From contig NZ_RCDI01000002.1 of NCBI RefSeq assembly GCF_003675875.1, forward strand, positions 684,786 through 748,785: 64,000 bases of DNA, read 5' to 3'. Positions 16,085 to 26,033 of this stretch are shown piece by piece. The stretch's first letter is position 1. Each line of letters begins with the position of its first letter. The translations under genes and the position numbers were made by a program. Source of the stretch: Halostella limicola (lineage in GTDB: Archaea; Halobacteriota; Halobacteria; Halobacteriales; Natronoarchaeaceae). The notes beneath the pieces are model-generated. The model searched no databases. It was not told where the DNA came from and saw only the letters and a program-made list of their open reading frames with translations.

Positions 16085-18439
16085 TTAGCGTTCCTTATGC
16101 CTTTCAAGGCCGATGAGCACCGATGAGAGTGTTTCCAAGGCATTGCGCAGGTGATAGTGGAACGTAGTTTCTGCAACGTCCATCGATGCGGCGATGTCGC
16201 CGGCGGTACTCTGACGTGGCCAGTCAAAGTACCCGGCGTGATACGCGTGCGTGAGCGCTTCTTGTTGCCGATCGGTCAGCTGATCGCTGACTGATTGGCG
16301 TATCTCACGCGCTTTCTGGGCGGGGCGATCGAATTCGCGCTGGGCAACCAGCGTCGAATCTGGATACTCAGTTCGAAGTCGGGTGGATAACTGCCGGATA
16401 TCGGCGGACTGGGGGGCTTCGATACGAAACCGACCCCGCCCATCAGCTACGTGTCCTGACGTAAGGATTGCCCCGTGATCTGTTATGTGATTCAGGGCGT
16501 CCGCCTTCATGACGAACTCGAGTACTCCGGTGTCGTCTTCGTCGGCGATGATCCGAATCCGGTCCACATCTGGATCATCGACGGCGACATCGCGAATCGC
16601 TGTCGGGGCGACGTCGTCCACGGTAAGATACACGCTCCACGAACCGGATTCCGACTCGACGTATCCAGTGATGGTAAGTTCACACCCGAATTGTTCTGAG
16701 GTCCGGACAAACACCAACCCTGAATCGGTGACCTCGAACTCGAGTTCGACAACCGAATCAGCGAACAGGAGCTTACGATTCTCAATGGCGTTAATAGCGA
16801 AGCCGATGGCTTCCCCGAGGGTTTCGAGCCCGTCTCGTTCGCGGTGACTGAACGCGAGCGGGCGAGTCGCGTACACTGCCAAGATGCCATAGGTGGTGTC
16901 CCCATGGACTAGCGGCACGGCGGCAGCCGACTTGATGCCGCGGTCGAGGGCCGCCTCGCGCCACGGCTCGAACGTTGGATCAGATCGAATATCATGACTG
17001 ACCTGCAACTCACTGGTTCGAAACGCCCGTCCACCGGGTCCTTGGCCGGTTTCGGTTTCCGCCGTCGTGACTGTTATCGTCTCGACGTACCCGTCGTCGA
17101 TTCCAGCACTAGCGTGAGGTCGGATTTGATCCCCGTTAGGCTCTGGCTCGCCAATCCAAGCGAACTGGTACAGGGAAGACACCGCCAGCCGGTCACAGAC
17201 CGTCTGCTCGATTTCCGCCCGCGTCGGCGATTCGAACAGGTCGCGGGTGATCTCGAGCAGAAGTTCGTTGATCTGGTCCAGTGTCTGGAGTTCGTCGCGT
17301 TGGCGTTCCAGGTCCCGTTCGTGTTGCCTGCGCTCCGAGATATCGATAGCCATCAGAACCGCCCCATCGAATTCGCCGTCTCGATACAGAGGGACACCGC
17401 GCCCAGTGAAGTACGCCTCCTTCCCGTAGATCGACTCGAATGGGAACTCGAATTCGATGGTCTCCCCGGCTTGCAGGCGCGTGAAGAGGTCTGCTTGACC
17501 GGTCTCGATGATTGATGGGAGTTCACGGATGTCTCTCCCGATGGCTGCCGATGCCTCTTCATCGTCGGGCAACCCAATGATTTCTTCTGCCCGAGGATTT
17601 TCGTACGTAATACGGAGCTCTTCGTCCAGACGAAACATCCCGAAGGGGGCGTTTTCGACCAGTTCCTCGTTGAACTGACGGGCGATACGGAGTTGCCGCT
17701 CGCGCTCCCTGCGGTCGCTGACGTCGCGGGCAATGCCACAGCGGTACACGCGACCTGTATCGGGGTCCTCGAACGTGGTCCCGCGAAACTCGTGGGGAAT
17801 GCGCTCACCGTCTTTGGTAATGAGATCGAGATCGACGTGCTGGTCACCGAGTTGGTCGATGGCCTCGGCCAGACCGGGTACGTATTCGTGCTGTTCTGGG
17901 GAAACGAATTCCTTCGGCTCGAGGGCTTCGATTTCCTCGTCGGTGTACCCAGTCATCTCGCAGAGTTTCGTGTTCCAGAGGATAGGAGTACCATCTTCAT
18001 CGAAGACGTACACAATATCATCGACCGTGTCGAAGACGTTTTCAATGAGCTGCTGCGGATTCTCGACCCCGCGCTCGGGCTGCTTGATACGGTCGTTCTC
18101 TTGGCAGGTGAAGACGAAGTGTTCGTCGTCCAAACAGGCAATTGATAGTTCCAGGGAGAAGGTACTGCCGTCACATCGACGGCCCGTAAGCGTCCCGCTC
18201 CACGTCCCGTCTGCACGACACGTCGGTAGAATCTCTCCCTTGACCCGCTCCCGCTCGTATTCGGCAAGGTGGCGGTTCCACAGTTCCCCGGCAAGATCGT
18301 CCGGACGTCCAACCCCGTACAGATCGGCGTACGGCTGGTTTACTGAGATGTATCGGTCGCTTTCGATGATGGCCATCGGGTTCATCGACGCAGCCAGCAC
18401 TTGCTCCTGCTCCCGAGTGACATCGACTACGTTCGACAT
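16085..18439 (-). CDS. PAS-PAS-PAS-GAF regulator with bat-type HTH-10 domain
   Basis: A 784-residue sensor-regulator of the bacterio-opsin-activator type. Three PAS domains follow in order (about 12-125, 130-250, 258-378), then a helical linker (RDELQTLDQINELLLEI), a GAF domain (about 395-560), the BAT-associated domain (about 575-715) and the C-terminal HTH-10 (LTDRQQEALTHAYHAGYFDWPR...STAGDIAASMDV). PAS and GAF domains sense redox state, light or small ligands in the cytoplasm; the HTH would bind promoters. There is no kinase domain. The gene is alone on its strand, between the SnoaL pair and the T4SS block, and its targets are unknown. Confidence 0.92.
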   Translation of the reverse strand: MSNVVDVTREQEQVLAASMNPMAIIESDRYISVNQPYADLYGVGRPDDLAGELWNRHLAEYERERVKGEILPTCRADGTWSGTLTGRRCDGSTFSLELSIACLDDEHFVFTCQENDRIKQPERGVENPQQLIENVFDTVDDIVYVFDEDGTPILWNTKLCEMTGYTDEEIEALEPKEFVSPEQHEYVPGLAEAIDQLGDQHVDLDLITKDGERIPHEFRGTTFEDPDTGRVYRCGIARDVSDRRERERQLRIARQFNEELVENAPFGMFRLDEELRITYENPRAEEIIGLPDDEEASAAIGRDIRELPSIIETGQADLFTRLQAGETIEFEFPFESIYGKEAYFTGRGVPLYRDGEFDGAVLMAIDISERRQHERDLERQRDELQTLDQINELLLEITRDLFESPTRAEIEQTVCDRLAVSSLYQFAWIGEPEPNGDQIRPHASAGIDDGYVETITVTTAETETGQGPGGRAFRTSELQVSHDIRSDPTFEPWREAALDRGIKSAAAVPLVHGDTTYGILAVYATRPLAFSHRERDGLETLGEAIGFAINAIENRKLLFADSVVELEFEVTDSGLVFVRTSEQFGCELTITGYVESESGSWSVYLTVDDVAPTAIRDVAVDDPDVDRIRIIADEDDTGVLEFVMKADALNHITDHGAILTSGHVADGRGRFRIEAPQSADIRQLSTRLRTEYPDSTLVAQREFDRPAQKAREIRQSVSDQLTDRQQEALTHAYHAGYFDWPRQSTAGDIAASMDVAETTFHYHLRNALETLSSVLIGLERHKER

Positions 18440-18910
18440 AGTGAGTCATTGACTAGCATGGATGATAAAGTTCAGGAGCCATCCCAGCCAGCCCCTAAAC
18501 TACTGTACCGATTACTCCAGTTGGCAAGGGTAGGAGACATTCCGAGCAATCCGACGAGTGTGACAGCCCACGCAGTGGCGACGAACTCCTGACGTAGTAC
18601 AAATAACCTCATCGACAGTCGTTGATCGACCGTATCGACCGGGATGGGTTTGTCACCGAACCGCTGACCTTCTCGCACCCACTCTCGTTGCGGCAGGAGA
18701 CCGACATCGATGCGGTCGTTCAGCGTCCCTGAACGTTCCTATGATCTATTTAATAGATGCACAGACTCCTCGACCGACAATAATTACAGATACAATATAG
18801 TAAAGAAATAGTTATATACTGCCGTGTTGGATCGGAATTTACGATACCGATCGCGCTCCGTCCCCGGATTAGCAGAGAAGGGGGTCAGTAGCCGACGGTA
18901 TCCAACTCAC
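18440..18910. other. intergenic stretch with likely promoter of the T4SS operon
   Basis: The stretch holds no clear gene. From 18,740 it turns AT-rich, with a TATA-like TTATATA near 18,812, about 100 bases before the pilin-like gene. A short frame at about 18,622-18,732 (ending DAVVQRP, stop) looks like the C-terminal scrap of a halophilic protein but is not recognised. Confidence 0.4.
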
Positions 18911-19318
18911 ATGACCGAACACAATCGTTCCAGCGATTTAACGGACCAGACTACTGATCGATCTTGCTCACGATTCGTCCGATCGGCAGGGCTCGGCATC
19001 CTCCTGTTCAGTCTCATCGCCGTCGAACCCGCCTTGGCACAGTCGACGGGGGAGGCATTCTGCGACACGGAGATGGCCGAGACGATCCAGAACCTGTTCA
19101 CCCTTATCCAGTTCGGCGGCCCGCTCGTCGGCGGCGTCATCGCGCTCGGAGCGACGGTCGCGACGCCGACGATCCGTCGGTCGGACATCAAGAAAGAGCT
19201 GAAGGAGGCCCGGAACCAGGCGGTCGTCTGGGGTATCATCGTCGCGCCGATGGGGACGGCGATCGTGCAGTTCCTCCTGAACAACGTCGTCGCGGGTGGG
19301 ACGAGTTGCGGGTTCTAA
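18911..19318 (+). CDS. VirB2-like pilin/core subunit of an archaeal T4SS
   Basis: The protein has 135 residues. A hydrophobic signal-like segment ends in PALAQS (about residues 26-45), followed by two more membrane segments (FGGPLVGGVIALGATVATP and VVWGIIVAPMGTAIVQFLL) joined by a short basic, polar loop (RRSDIKKELKEARNQ). This layout is that of VirB2-type subunits of conjugation systems, and it is the first gene of a block ending in VirB4. The ATG at 18911 was chosen over an upstream in-frame codon at 18824. The next gene starts inside its end, so the operon is translationally coupled. Assignment rests on topology and context. Confidence 0.6.
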   Translation: MTEHNRSSDLTDQTTDRSCSRFVRSAGLGILLFSLIAVEPALAQSTGEAFCDTEMAETIQNLFTLIQFGGPLVGGVIALGATVATPTIRRSDIKKELKEARNQAVVWGIIVAPMGTAIVQFLLNNVVAGGTSCGF

Positions 19319-21036
19319 CGTCAACGCTCTTCGTCGTGACCGCTCTCGCCGCGGTCACCGGAGGCACTATGGGTGGCGTACCGATGGGTGACGTAGCTCC
19401 CCAACCGATAGACCCGCCGAACGAAACCGACCACGGCGTGAACGAGACGACGTTTCACGCGCTGTGGTCCGGCGACGTCGACATCGCTGACTCGGAAAAC
19501 CTCACGGACGGGAATCGGTCCGAGATGGCGGAACTCGCCATGCTCACGGACATCCCGTTCAACGCTCCGCCACGGGACATCGAACGGTGGAACAGCGGCG
19601 ACCACCGTGAGTTCCCGGAGACGTCTCCCGACGTGTCGATCCATCCGCGGAACACGACCCTGGAGGACGGTCGGTTCGTGAAAGACGCCTACGTGGACGT
19701 GTTCGCTATCCAGCCGTCCACGCGAGCGCAAGTCTCAGCTGAGAACCAGCCACTCTACGTCGCACCGAACGGAAGCCTCCTCGCGACGCTCGACTACCGG
19801 GTCAGGCGGCCCGTCGATACGGAGACCGATACGCGCCGGAGTACCTGGTCGATCGACTCGCACGAAATCGCCGAAACGCGACTGCTAGTCGACGGCGACG
19901 TCGAGACGACACGGCGGGGAACGCACACGCCAAGACTCGGGTACACGTCGCTCGATTCCTACGTCGGGACGAATCACACGCTCGCTGTCGAGGCGGATAT
20001 CGCCGTCACGCTCGAACACAACGTCACCGTCTGCGTCAACGAGAGCGACGACGGCTGTGAGGAGTGGAACACGACGATTACGCATCCGACGGAGACGCTC
20101 ACGGTCAACACCTCGAGGCCAGTGTCCCTGTATACCCTCCGCGTTTCAGGGTTTGCGGGACAGTATCCGAACGGCGATCAGGGGATCGTCGCGTACAATA
20201 ATCAGCCGTGGGCGGGCTACTCGCTCCCCGGCGGCGGAGTACAGGGCGTCTGGCGTTTCTACTCCGCTCGCGATCGGGACTGGGATGTCCTTGTTCATCG
20301 AACGTCGGCCGATCAGTGGGAGACACGCTCGCCGCTGCAACCGCTGCAGGTGTACGCGTACCCGAGCGAGATCGGCCCGACGACCGACCGCGGACGCGTC
20401 GAGATCCTCGCAACGCACGGACGCGAACTCGAACCGGGATCGATGCCCGAAAACGTCGAACTCGACGCCGTCACCGCGCCCTACACGGCGAGTTTCGGCC
20501 TTGCGACACGGACGGAACTCGACGACCCGTCCGCGAGAAACGTCATCGACAAGCACGTGACCGCCGACGGTATCGTTCGCGGCGTCTCGACGAACGTCAC
20601 CGCGACTCACTTCGTAGACGTCCCGATCAACGAGAGTACTCTCACCGTCGCCGTGACGAACGTCACGGACGAGACGGTCACCGCGACAGTGAGACTCCGG
20701 GATGCTGCGACGGGAGAGCCGATCGCGACGGCGGACCGCGAAGGCGTCGTCGTTCTCAACGGCGAACGAGTCCAGACGAACGCGAGCGGCATCGCGGTGC
20801 TGACGCTCCCCCGGTCCGGCGACGGGGTCACCGCTCGATACGAACCAGCACAGTGGTGGCGGCATGAACAGGGCTACGTCGGCGACTCCGACACCGCCTA
20901 CGTCCGGGGAACGGTCCTGCAGACGATATCGACGGTGTACCGGATCCTCGTTCCGGTTGCGACCGTCCTCGTCGTCGTGTACGTGCTCGATCGACTGACC
21001 AGTTGGGGCATCTGGCCCCCGTGGCGAGGGATGTGA
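19306..21036 (+). CDS. large sequon-rich surface protein of the T4SS block
   Basis: A 576-residue protein. The proposed TTG start at 19306 gives a signal-like MRVLTSTLFVVTALAAVTGG and overlaps the previous gene by 13 bases; ATG codons further in would cut the signal. More than ten N-x-S/T sequons (NET, NLT, NRS, NTT, NHT, NVT...) suggest heavy N-glycosylation outside the cell. A carboxypeptidase-regulatory-like fold lies near the end (TVRLRDAATGEPIATADREG), followed by one membrane anchor (ILVPVATVLVVVYVL) and a short cytoplasmic tail. It probably covers or extends the conjugation apparatus. No bacterial counterpart is recognised. Confidence 0.7.
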   Translation: MRVLTSTLFVVTALAAVTGGTMGGVPMGDVAPQPIDPPNETDHGVNETTFHALWSGDVDIADSENLTDGNRSEMAELAMLTDIPFNAPPRDIERWNSGDHREFPETSPDVSIHPRNTTLEDGRFVKDAYVDVFAIQPSTRAQVSAENQPLYVAPNGSLLATLDYRVRRPVDTETDTRRSTWSIDSHEIAETRLLVDGDVETTRRGTHTPRLGYTSLDSYVGTNHTLAVEADIAVTLEHNVTVCVNESDDGCEEWNTTITHPTETLTVNTSRPVSLYTLRVSGFAGQYPNGDQGIVAYNNQPWAGYSLPGGGVQGVWRFYSARDRDWDVLVHRTSADQWETRSPLQPLQVYAYPSEIGPTTDRGRVEILATHGRELEPGSMPENVELDAVTAPYTASFGLATRTELDDPSARNVIDKHVTADGIVRGVSTNVTATHFVDVPINESTLTVAVTNVTDETVTATVRLRDAATGEPIATADREGVVVLNGERVQTNASGIAVLTLPRSGDGVTARYEPAQWWRHEQGYVGDSDTAYVRGTVLQTISTVYRILVPVATVLVVVYVLDRLTSWGIWPPWRGM

Positions 21037-22317
21037 ATGGGTGCGCTTGCCGACGCGATCGTCGAGGCGCTCACGGAGTTCATCCGCGTCCTGTTCAGCC
21101 CCGTCACGAGCCTCATCGAGACGTACGCGGACGACCTCGTCCGGACGATCGTCGTGACGCCGCATCCGAACGCGGTGTTCTCCCCGCCCACGAACGGCGC
21201 GTGGGGCGGCATCTACGAGTACTATTGGGAGTCGATCGTCCCCCTATCGCTCATGCTCTGGGCGCTGTCGATCGGTCTCGTCATCTTTCTCGAGTCGACG
21301 AGCTACCTATTCAGTTCCTACCACCGTTCGAAGCTCAAGAAGCGAGCCGTCTCGGGGTTGCTCGGGATCCTTTCGTGGTGGTGGCTCGCCGCGATCTCCC
21401 TCCGGCTCATTAGCGCGCTGACGGGATTTATCCTGCCGGATCTGTCCGACGTAACGCTGTTCGAGACGCTGTCGTTCAGCGCACTCGGGGCACTCGGCGT
21501 GATGGTCACCCTCCTGACCGACCTGACGCTGTTCGTCCTGATCGCGCTCATCTACTACGTCCGTCAGGTGGTCCTCTACATGTTCGTCCTGCTGATGCCC
21601 CTGCTCATCGTCTTCTGGATCCCGGGCGTCGGCCCGTTCACACTCGTCTCGCGATTCATGCGCCGGATGGCCGGCTTCTACGTTCCGTTCCTGTTCATGA
21701 CCGTCCCCGTTGCGCTGCTGTTCCGCCTCGGCGCGATCCTCGGGAGCGAACTCGAACTCTCGATGGGCGGGATCGGTGCGTGGCTGACCGCGCTGGTCCT
21801 CCCCTTTGTCGCGCTTGCGACACCGATCGTCCTGTTCTGGCAGGCGGGCGCGCTCTTTTTCGCCGCCGACCGCGCGTCACATCGGATGTCGAAGGGGCGC
21901 GCCCGACAGCGGGTTTCACGAACGAAAGACCGTGGCGGAACGGCCGTCCGCGGCGGCCGGAACTTCGCGCGCGGCGTACAGGGGAAAGCCGCCGTCGATA
22001 GCACCGGCCAGACGAAGTTGCAGAACAACTCCCGCGCTCACGCGATGGGGTCGCGCCTGCACACGACCAGAGTTGGCTTGCGGGAGGCGTTCGGCGGCGG
22101 TACCGACGATAGCCGCCAGCCGGGACGGAGCAACAGAGGTCCCGATCGGTCTACCGGTACCGGCGATACCGACCCGCTTCCACTCGAAGGGCGCACCGAG
22201 GGCGTCGACCCGCTTCGCGACCGGCGGTCACAGGCGCAGGACACGGATCGAACGGATCCCACGGATCCGACTGACACGCCCGCTGACGCTACCGATCCCT
22301 CCGAAGGTGACCAATGA
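21037..22317 (+). CDS. VirB6/TrbL-like polytopic membrane protein
   Basis: The protein has 426 residues and begins on the base after the previous stop. It has about six membrane segments between residues 65 and 275 (for example PLSLMLWALSIGLVIFL, VVLYMFVLLMPLLIVFWI and WLTALVLPFVALATPIVLFW). A long hydrophilic C-terminal tail of about 140 residues follows, first basic, then Asp/Thr/Pro-rich (TDRTDPTDPTDTPADATD). VirB6/TrbL proteins form the inner-membrane channel core of type IV secretion systems. The assignment rests on topology and on its position before VirB3/VirB4-like genes. Confidence 0.65.
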   Translation: MGALADAIVEALTEFIRVLFSPVTSLIETYADDLVRTIVVTPHPNAVFSPPTNGAWGGIYEYYWESIVPLSLMLWALSIGLVIFLESTSYLFSSYHRSKLKKRAVSGLLGILSWWWLAAISLRLISALTGFILPDLSDVTLFETLSFSALGALGVMVTLLTDLTLFVLIALIYYVRQVVLYMFVLLMPLLIVFWIPGVGPFTLVSRFMRRMAGFYVPFLFMTVPVALLFRLGAILGSELELSMGGIGAWLTALVLPFVALATPIVLFWQAGALFFAADRASHRMSKGRARQRVSRTKDRGGTAVRGGRNFARGVQGKAAVDSTGQTKLQNNSRAHAMGSRLHTTRVGLREAFGGGTDDSRQPGRSNRGPDRSTGTGDTDPLPLEGRTEGVDPLRDRRSQAQDTDRTDPTDPTDTPADATDPSEGDQ

Positions 22318-23330
22318 ATAACCACGATCCGACGAAACGAGTTCCGAAGTCGCTGGGCACAGGCACGAAACTGTTCGGCAGGTACACGCTGACCGATCTG
22401 GCGGTCGGACTGTTCCCGGGCGTGGCGGTCATCCTCGTCACGCAGGTACTGTTACCACAGTCTCTCTCGATCGCCGGATACTCACTCCAGGCGTTCGCGC
22501 TCCCGTTCGCTCTCTGTGGCGTTGCGGTCGGCGGGCTGTTCGTCTACCTGACGCCCGAGTACACGACCAGCATCGACTGGATAGAGACGTTTCTCGAGTT
22601 CTACCGTCGCGACCACGAACACTCCCACGACGCCGCGGCCGAGTTCACGAACGTCGAACGGGTCTATCCCGACCAGAACGCGATAGAGCGGACGGACGGC
22701 ACGCTGCTGGCGTTCATACAGGTGATGCCGCCGACGATGGCGCTCGCGACCCGCGAGCGGTGGCACTCGCAGGCGGAATCCTTCCAGGACTTCCTGAATA
22801 CGGTCGTCGAGTTCCCGATCCAGATCTACTCAACGACACAGGAGTTCCCCGCAGAGGACTACCTCTCGCGGTACGAGGACCGCCTCGACGATCCGGACGT
22901 TGCGGATAATCCGCAACTGGCGGCCCTCATCGAGAACTACGTCTCCTGGTACCGGACCGAACTCGAAGAGCGCCAGATGACGATCCGGGATCACTACATC
23001 GTCGTTCCGGTGACGCGAAGTGAGGTACAGTTCGAACGGGAGAGTCTCATACAGAAACTCTCCGCGTTGCCGCTCGTCGGCCTGTTCGTACGGGCGTGGT
23101 TCGCCCCACAGCAGGCCGCACAACACGAAGCGATGATGACGGCTCTGGAGGAACGCTGCCGACGTATCGAAGCCGGTATCAGGGAGATAGAGGGCTGTAG
23201 TGCCGACCGCGCCGCGTCGGCTGAAGCGGTTCGGCTCCTCGACGAGTACTGGTCCGGGGAGTCGGCCGAATACGGCGACCCGGAGCAGGTGCTTCGGACG
23301 CGACCGCTCATCGGAGGGCGATCGGAATGA
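22314..23330 (+). CDS. VirB3/PrgI-like membrane protein of the T4SS, fused to a soluble domain
   Basis: A 338-residue protein overlapping the preceding gene by ATGA. Residues about 22-80 contain two closely spaced membrane helices after a basic start (KRVPKSLGTGTKLFGRYTLTDLAVG), the PrgI/VirB3 pattern. The rest is soluble and resembles the N-terminal domain that precedes the VirB4 ATPase (ERTDGTLLAFIQVMPPTMAL, then RDHYIVVPVTRSEVQF). It could be a split N-terminal half of VirB4, since the ATPase gene starts four bases before its end (ATGA at 23327). Confidence 0.6.
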   Translation: MNNHDPTKRVPKSLGTGTKLFGRYTLTDLAVGLFPGVAVILVTQVLLPQSLSIAGYSLQAFALPFALCGVAVGGLFVYLTPEYTTSIDWIETFLEFYRRDHEHSHDAAAEFTNVERVYPDQNAIERTDGTLLAFIQVMPPTMALATRERWHSQAESFQDFLNTVVEFPIQIYSTTQEFPAEDYLSRYEDRLDDPDVADNPQLAALIENYVSWYRTELEERQMTIRDHYIVVPVTRSEVQFERESLIQKLSALPLVGLFVRAWFAPQQAAQHEAMMTALEERCRRIEAGIREIEGCSADRAASAEAVRLLDEYWSGESAEYGDPEQVLRTRPLIGGRSE

Positions 23331-25282
23331 TCCGAGAGAAACTACCGTTCTTCGACGTAGAAGAAGCGTCCGCCGAGTCCACAGAGGACGAGACAGGCGA
23401 GACGCCGGATTCCGATGACGACGACGTTACCGTCGCGTATGATCCGACGTCAGAACCGCTCGATGACGTCCGCGACGTTCATCAGTCGATCGTCGCACCC
23501 TCGAGTATCGAACACCGGTCGAATGCCGTCCAGACTGGCGACCAAGTGACGAAGTCGTTCTGGGTGAGCGAGTTCCCGGACGCGCCGGTCGACGGCCTGT
23601 TCGAAGGATTGTACTCGACGGCCGAAACGCGAACGACGGACATCTCGATCCACATCGATCCGAGAGACACCGCCGCGACGCTCGACTCCCTTGAGAACAA
23701 GATCGAGGACCTCGAGGCCGACAAGGAGTACCTCGCCGAGAAGCGCCGGGCGGGCGCTCGCGGCGTCACGAAAGACCTGGAGGACTACCGAGAACTGTAC
23801 GACGTCCTCCGGAACACGTCGATGAAGGCGTTCGACGCGTCGATGTACCTGACCGTCCGCGGCGAGAGCGAAGCGGACGTCGACGCGGATGGAGTAGTGA
23901 ACACAGCACGTCGGTCGCCGGCGAACCTCACTCCCGTCCTTCCGCGTTGGGCGCAACTGGAGACGCTGCAGTCGAACAGTCCGGTCGCTGTCGACCGGCT
24001 AAACGACTCGATGGACACGAAAACGCCGATGCTCGGCGGCGCGCTCGGCGCGATGTTCCCCTTCGTCGCCGGCGCGTTCGCCGAACCCGGCATCGAGTAC
24101 GGGACGTACGCGCTCAACGAGAGCCCGCTCATCCTCGACCGCTTCGAACGGGAGACAGGCTACTGCACGATGGTCATCGGAAAACTCGGCGCCGGGAAGT
24201 CGTTCTCGACGAAGCTTCAGCTCGTCCGGCGAGCGATGTACGACCGGGACACGTGCATCATCATGCTCGACCCGCTGGAGGGGTTCGCCGGCGTGAACGA
24301 CGCGCTCGGCGGCGAACGCGTGACCGTCGGCGGGACGCGTGGGTTCAACCCGCTCGAACTGCAGGCGACGCCAGCGGACGTGCTCGAGCGGACGCCCGAC
24401 CTCGATCCATGGAGCGAGCAGATCGACTGGGTGCTCACGTTCTTCGAGACGTTCTTCGACCACGTGGCGAACAATCCCCTCGGCGACCGGAAGCAGACGC
24501 TCAGACGCGCCGTGCAGGTTGCGTACGAACGCCAGGGGATCACTCGGGCGCCGTCGACGCACGACAGGGAGTCGCCGACAGTCCGGACTGTCATCAGCGT
24601 CCTCGAAGCACTGCTGGACGACCCAGGGGAGTTCGGGTACGTCACCGACGGCGAGCGAGAGAGCGTCCGGACCGACGCGCAGTCGCTCCTGACGGACCTG
24701 CGGCCGTCATTCCGCGACGGCGGGGATCTGGAGAATCTCGCGCAACCGACCGAACTGAACCTTGACTCGAAGGTGCTGTATCTGGATCTGCACCAGGAAG
24801 AAGGGACGCGGGGCCGGTCCGAGACCAGCCTGATGATGCAGGTGATCTTCAACGCCGTCTACGAGCGGGCGAAGCAAACGGACAAGAAGGTCGTCTTCGC
24901 GATCGACGAAGCCCACTACCTGATGGGTGACTCGACGTCGCTGGAGTTTCTGGAGACGGCCGTTCGCCACAGTCGCCACTACGACCTCTCCCTGCACTTC
25001 ATCACGCAGACCGGCGGCGAGTTCGCGCTGACGCCGGAAGCACAGACGATCGCGAACCTCTGCTCGATGACGATCATCCACCGCGTGAAGGAGGAGGCCG
25101 AGAAGTTGTCGGAGTGGTTCGGCCTGAGCGAGCGCGAGGTCAACTGGGTGCAGACCGCAAAGGCTGGGAACGAGGACGACGGCTATTCGGAGACATTGCT
25201 CGGTGTTGATGGCGAAGGGTGGTTCCCGTTGCGGGTACGGGCGAGTGAGTATGAGGTAGAACAGATCGATAGAGACGGATAA
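23327..25282 (+). CDS. virB4: VirB4-type conjugation ATPase
   Basis: A 651-residue ATPase of the HerA/VirB4 group that powers pilus assembly or DNA transfer at the membrane. The Walker A motif GKLGAGKS lies near residues 284-291, and Walker B (KVVFAIDEAHYLM) near 520. A further conserved segment (RHSRHYDLSLHFITQTG) follows, as in other VirB4 proteins. A coiled-coil-like region (LDSLENKIEDLEADKEYLAEKRRAG) is at about 120-145. The N-terminal domain is short because the preceding gene appears to carry part of it. The block ends here: no VirD4-type coupling ATPase or relaxase follows. Confidence 0.88.
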   Translation: MIREKLPFFDVEEASAESTEDETGETPDSDDDDVTVAYDPTSEPLDDVRDVHQSIVAPSSIEHRSNAVQTGDQVTKSFWVSEFPDAPVDGLFEGLYSTAETRTTDISIHIDPRDTAATLDSLENKIEDLEADKEYLAEKRRAGARGVTKDLEDYRELYDVLRNTSMKAFDASMYLTVRGESEADVDADGVVNTARRSPANLTPVLPRWAQLETLQSNSPVAVDRLNDSMDTKTPMLGGALGAMFPFVAGAFAEPGIEYGTYALNESPLILDRFERETGYCTMVIGKLGAGKSFSTKLQLVRRAMYDRDTCIIMLDPLEGFAGVNDALGGERVTVGGTRGFNPLELQATPADVLERTPDLDPWSEQIDWVLTFFETFFDHVANNPLGDRKQTLRRAVQVAYERQGITRAPSTHDRESPTVRTVISVLEALLDDPGEFGYVTDGERESVRTDAQSLLTDLRPSFRDGGDLENLAQPTELNLDSKVLYLDLHQEEGTRGRSETSLMMQVIFNAVYERAKQTDKKVVFAIDEAHYLMGDSTSLEFLETAVRHSRHYDLSLHFITQTGGEFALTPEAQTIANLCSMTIIHRVKEEAEKLSEWFGLSEREVNWVQTAKAGNEDDGYSETLLGVDGEGWFPLRVRASEYEVEQIDRDG

Positions 25283-25556
25283 TTCTAGAGCCTCATCTCA
25301 AGATTAGGAAAACACGAAGAAGCGAACTTGAACGGAGGACTCCGAAACTACGGTACCGCTCAACTGTTTACCGCGGAATTTTCGCCCACTGTAGCTTGGG
25401 AGTGACGTTGTCCTGTCCGTGAACCTAATGCTGCTTTTTACGTACGAATCCTTTCTCTATTCGTCTCCAGAGGTAGGGAGGGACTCCAAGAATTAGGGCA
25501 GTGAAGATTAACCTACTCGTTGTATTGATAAGGTAGATAGGTCTATCAATATGGAA

Positions 25557-25835
25557 CTACTTCTTTTCTATTTTTATTCTTTCGCTATTAGTAATTGTGA
25601 CTTCGTATTCATTGTATTCAAATGTAACTTGAGTTGGGTTTTGAGCGGTAGAAAGTAATTTTGCGAGTGCATCGGAGTTGATCACTTCATTCACTGCGGG
25701 ATCCTTCTCTGAAACCTTGCTGGAATTGATATCAGATAAGAGTTCATGAGCACGTTTTAGAGGATGGTCCCTATATTCGGTTACATAGGATGTTGCTTCC
25801 ACCTCTGAGAAGTCACTGAATAGAAACTCGTCCAT
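25557..25835 (-). CDS. small HalOD1-like protein
   Basis: The protein has 92 residues, in AT-rich sequence. The second half (AVNEVINSDALAKLLSTA, then VTFEYNEYEVTITNSERI) matches the pattern of the haloarchaeal HalOD1 output domain (...IDPDALDALF... VTF.Y.GYEVTV...). The first half is acidic with no known domain. HalOD1 domains are usually signalling outputs or small stand-alone proteins. The codon use differs strongly from the T4SS genes next door, suggesting separate origin. Confidence 0.55.
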   Translation of the reverse strand: MDEFLFSDFSEVEATSYVTEYRDHPLKRAHELLSDINSSKVSEKDPAVNEVINSDALAKLLSTAQNPTQVTFEYNEYEVTITNSERIKIEKK

Positions 25836-26033
25836 TAGGATTCCCTAGTGGAGTCTACCATAACCAATTTTACTAAATATGTAAAAATATACATAATTTA
25901 TGATTGTGTGTCTCCGTTGAGGGCTGTTCTAACCGCTTGAAAAGACAATTTCCAAGGGAATATACTATCCCACCACCATTATACAAACTGTTTTATATTA
26001 ATATAAAAGTAGAGAATTCTATTTATTTTGGTT

